Source of the DNA: Clytia hemisphaerica
Taxonomy: Eukaryota > Cnidaria > Hydrozoa > Leptothecata > Clytiidae
Assembly (NCBI GenBank): GCA_902728285.1
Contig: CACVBU010000593.1
Coordinates: 272,747-336,746 of the forward strand
DNA: 64,000 bases
Reading direction: 5' to 3'
The notes under the pieces: model-generated
Told to the model about the DNA's origin: nothing
Databases searched by the model: none
The model's input: the letters and a program-made list of their open reading frames with translations, nothing else
Program-made: the position numbers and the translations under genes
Part shown: piece by piece, positions 58,351 through 64,000 of the stretch
How positions within the stretch are numbered: position 1 is the stretch's first letter
Layout of the letters: each line of letters starts with the position of its first letter

Positions 58351-59350
58351 GTCGATTAATTCTGATAATTGATGGGTCATCAACCTACACTAAAACCTTG
58401 AGTATCAATTGTTTTTCATCAATTGGCTATTGATTGGTCTATCTGCATTTGACAAAAAATTATATTATAGCGTAAAATTATCAAACAAAAAAACAGAAAA
58501 ATGAGAAACAGGAACTCAAAAATTTAAACTAGTTTTTTAATTATCTATACATAAAGAGACTTTTAATAAATGTTTCAAGCAAAGCAAAGTTTCACAATTA
58601 AAATATGACAGAAATGGTTTTGAATTTTGCGTGAAGTTTGATAAAAAGGCTTTCTCTAAAAATTAAAACTGTTTTGACACAAATGACCCAACAATTTAGA
58701 AATGACCAGCTTAAAACTCATACGTCCGATGAAAACTTCATAAAAGATGCTAGGCCATAAATCAAACACATCTCCAAGTTTTTTCTCAAAAATATTTGTT
58801 TTATCTTAGGACTGGTGGCGAAGAAACTCTGAATTTGCCAATCATGGTAACACCACCCAACAATGTGCTCAATAATACACAACATGATTTTCGAAATGTG
58901 GAAAGGTAATTGAATTTGTATAAATTCATAATATTTCTGTCCATGATGGCTTATTGAGGCTTCTCAGTTTATGACCCAGAGGGAAGGTACACAGAGATAC
59001 ATCAACTCTATAATTAATTTCACCACAGAGAATGAATCAAAACCTGACTCTTCTGTATGGTAATCAAGATTACACCTATGATATACACTCGTGTTAATTA
59101 TAACCAATCTATCGCAACTGCAATTTTTTCATTGGTTCATGCTTATTCTTTTTTTTTGTAGCTTGATGACTCCTGGAAGTGGAGCTGCGAATAACTTGAA
59201 CGGAGCTGCGAATAACTTGAACGGAGCTGCGAATAACTTGAACGGAGCTGCAAATAACTTGAACGGAGCTGCAAATAACTTGAATGGAACCCCAAACCTA
59301 AACGAAACCCCAAACGGAAATGGCCAATTTCTAGATCCCAATGTTGTAAG
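55782..59350 (+). CDS. Asn/Pro/Ser-rich protein with AANNLNG repeats, first three exons
   Basis: Exons 55782-55999, 58810-58905 and 59162-59350 have AG/GT borders and all end in phase 2. The protein begins MASSRSFYSSSSSCNNNN, then has two basic patches (ERQAKRS, NKRSK; possible nuclear signal), a run of six Pro and PVRPPVRPP. Exon 2 is polar (LPIMVTPPNN). Exon 3 holds five tandem AANNLNG heptads encoded by a 21-bp minisatellite, and then NLNETPNGNG. No folded domain is visible and the product looks disordered. The gene goes on past 59350, but no further exon was found: the P-element-type exon at 62117 would need phase 1 and does not fit. Function unknown. Confidence 0.6.
56629..57104. mobile_element. 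MITE with GGGC termini, copy 2, split by another MITE
   Basis: This is the reverse complement of the element at 19673-19988: it starts GGGCGGTTCAAGTTATAG and keeps AATAATGAGGAAAAAT, CTGGATTTTCCGAAA and a GTCCACA plus G-run before a decayed AACTGCC end. ATT flanks both ends. It is interrupted at 56744-56971. It lies in the first intron of the Asn/Pro-rich gene. Confidence 0.7.
56744..56971. mobile_element. Hairpin MITE with TA target duplication (228 bp)
   Basis: Arms of about 85 bp: CCGTGTGAGATTGGGTA, CTTGCATCAGTGGAGGCTAA, CATGCATAGCCCTCA and CTGGCTGGTCATTAAAATAC return inverted on the right with few changes. TA lies on both sides (56742-56743 and 56972-56973). The uninterrupted copy at 19673 shows the empty site. 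TA duplication suggests Tc1/mariner-type mobilisation. Confidence 0.8.
57165..57736. mobile_element. ATCGAT-rich giant palindromic element (572 bp)
   Basis: The ends ACCAGGCGTAGTTAATCGAT and its inverse at 57717-57736 are the start of arms of about 110 bp that match with only a few changes. CTAA (or TCTAA) lies on both sides. By hand count the hexamer ATCGAT occurs about 24 times, in arms and centre. As ATCGAT is self-complementary, the element is made of palindromes at several scales. No coding frame. Confidence 0.85.
57737..58809. other. Intron, no gene recognised
   Basis: AT-rich; a (TTGA)n microsatellite of about eight units is at 58315-58347. Confidence 0.45.
59180..59290 (+). repeat. 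21-bp coding minisatellite
   Basis: Five tandem units of GGAGCTGCGAATAACTTGAA plus C, with G/A changes only at a third codon position (GCG or GCA). The length keeps the frame. Confidence 0.9.
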
Positions 59351-60141
59351 GTAAGGAATACACAATTTTCTGCTGATAATGACATGCTTAAATCTCTGTC
59401 TACTAAAATTTTTATTTGGTTAGTTAATTTTAAATTTACAAAAACAAAGATTGACCAGAGAATACAATGAGAATATTTGTACTTGAATTTCACACTGTCA
59501 TAGATGTTCTGAAAATCACAGAAAGGGGGTAAGAGAATTTCTAGTAAGGAAAGGGGCGTTAACAACTTAACAAGTTCTTTAAACCTATCCTTCTAAATTT
59601 CTAGTTTTGCGGTCTTTGACTGGGTTAAAATCCTAAAAATTCTTGCTCCCCTTGCTTGCAATCTATTTTAACCTTTTCAAGGGTGGATATGTTATCATTT
59701 TAGTTTTTGCATAAGGTCTTGAAAGTGGGGAAAAAATCTTGACCACACCCCAACCTTTAGAGGTATTCCATCAAATTTTGAAGTGGGGTAGAACCCCCCC
59801 CCTAGGGTTGGTCTAGTCTTGGGAGGGGGTATTGACCCCCTTCTGAACTATGACAGTGTGATACAAAAGTACTTGAGAAAAACCTAAAAAAACACTTTGT
59901 NATAGATATATGAAAATTGAGAACCCTATTGTTCTTCCTATTGTTCTCGCGGGAAGATTTCGACGATGTGTGTAACTGACGCCCACGGCTTTTGGTCAGC
60001 GGTATAATTATTACCTAATACTGAATTTTCTTATTCTGAGCTCCTAATGTGGTTTAAGGAGCTGAAATCTATTTCCTTTGCTTGAGTAAGGTAATCTACA
60101 CGTTAACTGTGCTTCTAAGTAATAAAAGTTTCTAATTACAG
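59351..60141. other. No gene recognised; one N at 59901
   Basis: AT-rich with short C-runs and G-runs near 59785-59840. No exon found. Confidence 0.4.
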
Positions 60142-61036
60142 GTAATTAACGACACCTTAATGTACATCAACGTAAAATCCAACCACCCACCCAACATCAT
60201 AAAAGGTATACCAAAGATGATATCTGACAGAATCTCTAAAATCTCCTCGAACGAAAATGTTTTCAAAAATGCTGCTCCACAGTTCAATAATGCCCTGAAA
60301 TCGTGCGGTTACAACGAAGAGATTAAATTCGAAAAACGACGAAAAAGCTCAATAAACTCTAGATCCAGAAAGATTATTTGGTTTAATCCACCTTTTAGCA
60401 TCAATGTAAAAACCAATGTCGCAAAGCGTTTCTTACAAATCGTCACGAAAAACTTTCCAAAAGCTCACAAATTCCACAAAATCCTAAACAGAAACACCCT
60501 GAAAGTCAGCTACAGTTGCTCACCCAACATATCGTCTATAATCTCTTCTCACAATAAAAAGGTTTTAGGAGATCCTGCACCAATCGATACAAAAACTTGT
60601 AATTGTCGAATAAAAACTGATTGCCCACTCAACGGAAAATGCCTCCAAAAAAGCGTTATTTACAAATGCCACGTAAAAGCCAACCCAGAAGACGAAGGTG
60701 TTCATTATATTGGTCTCACTGAGAGCACTTTCAAAAATCGCTGGTAACAAACCATCGCCATGATTTCAGAAATGAATCCAAAGAAAAATCTACTGAACTA
60801 TCTAAACACGTTTGGAGTTTGAAAAAAACCGGTTCAACACCAACATTATCTTGGGAAATTATTGACCACGCCCCAGCGTACCGGAATGGCAGCAAAAATT
60901 GTAATTTATGCTTGACTGAAAAGTATCATATAATAACTTCAAGTTGCTTAACAAAAGAACTGAATTAATTTCTAAATGTCGCCATAGCAACAAATTTTAT
61001 TTTAATAGCTACAAAATAGTCCCTCCGGACGATTGA
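60142..61036 (+). pseudogene. Penelope-like element 3' end with GIY-YIG-type domain
   Basis: 195 open codons from 60160 contain IIWFNPPFSINVKTNVAKRF, KAHKFHKILNRNTLKVSYSC and a Cys cluster (CNCRIKTDCPLNGKC), followed by HYIGLTESTFKNRW. One frameshift near 60747 lets the match go on as HDFRNESKEKSTELSKHVW, LSWEIIDHAPAY and CNLCLTEKYHI, to a stop at 61034-61036. YIG followed by R and by H-x-DFRN is the pattern of the GIY-YIG nuclease at the C-terminus of Penelope-like retroelements, which nicks target DNA. The polymerase part upstream is missing, so it is a 5'-truncated copy. The family name is moderately sure. Confidence 0.65.
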
Positions 61037-61066
61037 ATTTTTACATTTTTACATTTTTACATTTTA
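61037..61066. repeat. 9-bp repeat after the Penelope-like remnant
   Basis: Three to four units of ATTTTTACA directly after the stop codon. It may be the 3' UTR or tail of the element. Confidence 0.7.
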
Positions 61067-62116
61067 CTACGGTTATTCTTAGCATTTTATTACCTTTTAT
61101 TGTCAATAGTTAATCAATATGTTCCCTAAGGGATTACAAATTTTTGTACATTTTGTTGAGATTTTTTCGAAGAAGTTTTACACTTGACAATCGTTCAGCG
61201 TGAAACTGACAGTAGTGTATATTTTTACTTTTACAAATGAAATTATGAAAATAATTACAGGTAATAATTAGTTAAAAACTTCGAAAAATAAGCCATTTTA
61301 CTTGTCTAATTTGATACATGATATTTCGTGTTTCAGACTGTTTCTACTTAAAATGAATATATAGTAGTGTTACTAAGATGTGTCCCTCTTGCTCATGAAA
61401 CAATAAGAATTGTCAAAAAATGTCACAATTTTTCACAAATTTTGATTATAATACTATAGTTTTGCTCATTTGACAACAATAGCAATATAGCTTCCAACAT
61501 CGCAGGTCATGATTAGAAAGGGGTGGTCAGGATTAGACAATCTTACAGTACTGAATATTCCGGAAAACTTGAAAATAAATACTTATAAAAACGAAAGTAA
61601 CACAAGCGTGTACCAAAACCAATAAAGTGAAAACTGTAAACAAATTTGAAGACCAAATTTTATGTGGAAAAAAGCCGAGGAAAATATTAGACAGCGAAGT
61701 GAAATGTTAGGCATGTTGACGGTACAGCATAGTGTGTATTAACCCCCTATCCTATGTGACCACATATACATTTCCTACCCCCTTGATTGGTTTACCCTGT
61801 CCTCTTTACTACAAAAGCTTTTTCTCTGGATAGCATACAATCTTTTATCTTGAGTTAAAGAGAGTTAAAGAGTTAGAGAGAAAAAAATTTATTACAAGTT
61901 TTCTCAAGCCCCCCCCCCTTTAAAATTTTACCCCCTATTTTTCTTTAACCCCTCCTCTTTTAAAATCTCAAACTGCCTCAACCCCCCTATTTCAAAAAAT
62001 TTGCCCTAAATGCCAACCCCCCTCCTTTTTAAAGGGGGGTGCCCACTATGTATATAGTACCATTTTTTTGCCCACAGAAGGCATATTTTAATAAGCTTAG
62101 TTAATTGAATTTGTAG
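61067..62116. other. No gene recognised; CT-rich low complexity at its right
   Basis: AT-rich DNA, then C-runs between 61905 and 62045. No exon found. Confidence 0.4.
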
Positions 62117-63127
62117 GAACATATGACCATCTTCGATCTACTGGCTTTTTGGAATTGCCGCATAGGACTACGTTAAATCAATATACAAATTTCACCGACA
62201 TCGGCGCTGGATTTAATGCTGACATAATCCAACGACTATATGATGATTTCAAGCTTGATAGCTATGACGAAGACAATAAGATGTGTGTGTTGGTATTCGA
62301 TGAAATGAAAATAAAATCTGGACTGGTATTCAGCAAAAAAACAGGTAAATACCAATTATCGTGGAATTTTTTTCACTAGATTTATTTTGTCATTTTGAGC
62401 AAACTAAGGCTGTCATTTTTCAATAATGGTGGACACTCTAAATTTTTAGTGTCAAATGCTACAGCACACTTAGGTTTATCGTTTGATTTTCTTCTAGGTA
62501 AATTGATTGGATTCACTGAGCTTGGTGATTTAAATAATGAAATTGAAGAGTTCGAACGACAAGTGAAAAATGATGAAAACACTCCACCAGAATTAGCAAC
62601 TCATGTTCTATCTGTCATGGCAAGAGGGATAGCAATACACTTCAACTATCCAATTTGTTATTTTGCAACCACTTCCGCAAACGCTGACCAATTATTCAAT
62701 GTTCTATGGGATGCTGTTGGTGTTTTGGAAATGTCTGGATTAAAGGTCATGGCATTTTTTGCTGATGGAGCGTCAGCCAATCGAAGATTTTTCAGTATGC
62801 ATAGGTTATATGATGGTGAAAATCAGACACCCGAAGGAGTTGTCTATTGGTGTTGGAACCGTTTTTGTAGATCCAGAAAGATATACTTATTCAGTGATCC
62901 ACCCCACCTTATCAAAACAATCAGAAATAATCTGGAAAAATCATCATACAATGGCACACGCAATCTTATGGTATGTATGCATGACATGGTCACATATTCG
63001 AAATGCATACGAAACCGATTGAACCTTAAATACTGTCCCGCCAGGACTTCGTAAATTGAAACATATTACCTTCGATCATATTCATCTGTCCCCACGGCTT
63101 AGGATGCGAGTAAACCTTGCTGCACAG
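62117..63127 (+). pseudogene. P-element-like (THAP9-type) transposase exons, with two breaks
   Basis: Exon 62117-62344 and exon 62498-63127 join in phase 1 across a 153-bp intron. The first encodes TYDHLRSTGFLELPHRTTLN, TNFTDIGAGFNADII and VLVFDEMKIKSGLVFSK. The second has IGFTELGDLNNEIEEF, ELATHVLSVMARGI, FFADGASANRRFF and LFSDPPHLIKTIRNN. These are conserved blocks of the RNase H-fold core of P-element and THAP9 transposases, and the acidic residues in DEM, DGA and SDP lie where the family keeps them. Near 62967 the frame moves by one base, a TGA follows at 63018-63020, and the pattern then continues (GLRKLKHITFDH, LRMRVNLAAQ) to a donor at 63128. The DNA-binding THAP part and the C-terminus were not found. 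Decay or assembly indels are both possible. Confidence 0.75.
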
Positions 63128-63290
63128 GTAATAACTTGCATTTTTTATTATCTTTAATACTGTCCTGACATACAGATGCATTTTTATTAAAATATGACAA
63201 CACTTTTCACTTTGTCCCAGAAATAATTGAATTATATACCTTCACATCACATTCTTCTGATTGATTCGATGTGGCAGTCAGTTACCTTAA

Positions 63291-63490
63291 GGGAAGAAAT
63301 TTTCGCGGGAAGAAATTTTTTTTTGCAAAAAATCACCCCTAAAATTGGTCTTTTTAGGGCAAAATAGGGCTTTTCGTAGACAAATAATTCCCTCAACCGC
63401 GAAATTAAATTCCGCGAAACTTGCGAATTTTGAGCCTTGAACCGCAAAATTAAATGCCGCGAGAATTTCTTCCCGCGAAAATTTCTTCCC
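63291..63490. mobile_element. TTAA-flanked palindromic MITE (200 bp)
   Basis: TTAA lies on both sides (63287-63290, 63491-63494). The ends start GGGAAGAAATTTTCGCGGGA and pair perfectly for about 27 bp with the other end. Inside are further CCGCGAAA/TTTCGCGG words. The insertion is just downstream of the last P-element-like exon. Confidence 0.8.
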
Positions 63491-63550
63491 TTAAGGCATA
63501 TGAACGAGGAGTGTTCACTTCGCGTTTAGTGAAGTAGTTCGCGAGCGCAA

Positions 63551-63939
63551 TGTCTCTCAAGAAAACATCGAACAGTGGCGTCTTTAAGAAGCGATCGGGA
63601 ATCAACCAGTTTTTGAGTGAAAAATCTCTATTTCAAAGCCTTCAAACAAACGAGACCAAGTCTTTCAGCGAGACGAATTGAAAAAAGAGAGAAAAAGGAA
63701 ATGCAGATACAAACAGTTGGAGTTTTCTCAAACTGGCTCTTCAAAGAGATCAAAGTTGTATCAAGATCGAAAGCAGAAATCCAGTAACAAAGAGAACGTT
63801 ATAACTATCATACCAGAAACAGATACAGAGGGTGAAGCAGAGGGGAGCAAAATGACTTGATGGCTGAACGTTTTTCAACCAAAGTGGTATTGAAAGACAT
63901 TATTAACATATGCAGTGATTCTGATAGTAATCCTTGACC
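63551..63939 (+). CDS. Possible small basic protein gene at right edge
   Basis: ATG at 63551 opens MSLKKTSNSGVFKKRSGINQ and runs to a TGA at 63677. A protein-like stretch follows in another frame (KKERKRKCRYKQLEF, SSKRSKLYQDRKQKSSNKEN, then the acidic ETDTEGEAEG) to 63860. After one more shift there is MAERFSTKVVLKDIINICSD with SDSNP and a stop at 63937-63939. Three pieces in order suggest one gene with frame errors or short introns, coding a basic, possibly nuclear protein with an acidic tail. No domain recognised. It could also be part of an unknown element. Confidence 0.3.
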
Positions 63940-64000
63940 TTGTAAATTGTATGTAATGGGACTTTTTAGCTACCTTCTGTTTGCCCTCTTGTGCTATCAA

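Noticed and set aside
59129..59565. Minus-strand frames of 78 and 140 codons with FKLFAAP or SSYLQLR repeats
   Set aside because: They are shadows of the AANNLNG minisatellite, which is coding on the plus strand with good splice sites.
62117..63127. Continuation of the Asn/Pro-rich gene into the P-element-like exons
   Set aside because: The exon at 59350 ends in phase 2 while the exon at 62117 needs phase 1, and the protein types are unrelated.

Overview
This is eukaryotic DNA, AT-rich outside one satellite block, with GT-AG introns and a dense load of animal-type transposable elements: a LINE with a PHD finger, a BEL/Pao LTR retrotransposon, a Penelope-like fragment, a P-element-like transposase, a Transposase_21-like gene and many MITEs. 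Thrombospondin type 1 repeats point to a metazoan. The retroelement mix is typical of marine invertebrates, and I would guess a cnidarian, but nothing here proves the species. No bacterial or organellar features were seen.

Layout. 78-1837 (minus): five internal exons of a real but unrecognised gene. 2280-4050: inverted-repeat element and interspersed repeats. 6570-17208: one LINE split by a BEL/Pao element (8472 to inside an N gap at 15307-16013) whose visible LTR ends are identical. 17270: candidate first exon of a type II membrane protein. 18185-20720: a 184-bp tandem repeat and a three-level nest of insertions. 21044-22870: a thrombospondin-repeat gene with breaks. 23590-25835: palindromic MITEs, including a TTAA-flanked piggyBac-like one. 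26095-49825: about 22.6 kb of a 113-bp satellite in two blocks, split by a single N and 1.1 kb of other DNA. 50230-55310 (minus): an intact seven-exon Transposase_21-like gene of 908 codons, reconstructed with consistent intron phases. 55782-59350: an Asn/Pro-rich host gene, head to head with it, containing a coding minisatellite; its introns hold a nested MITE and a 572-bp ATCGAT-rich giant palindrome. 60142-61036: Penelope-like 3' end with GIY-YIG. 62117-63127: P-element-like transposase exons with one frameshift and one stop. 63291-63490: a TTAA-flanked MITE. 63551-63939: a possible small basic protein at the right edge.

Two themes stand out. First, many coding regions are broken by one-base shifts in homopolymers or short direct duplications (44 bp, 85 bp) even where other evidence says the copy is young or the gene is real; residual assembly error is a strong alternative to decay. 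Second, the satellite shows block-wise fixation of a single C/G variant, diverged edge monomers and scrambled segments, so its true length and order are uncertain. I found no clear evidence for a new multi-gene system; the most unusual structures are the satellite and the ATCGAT palindrome.
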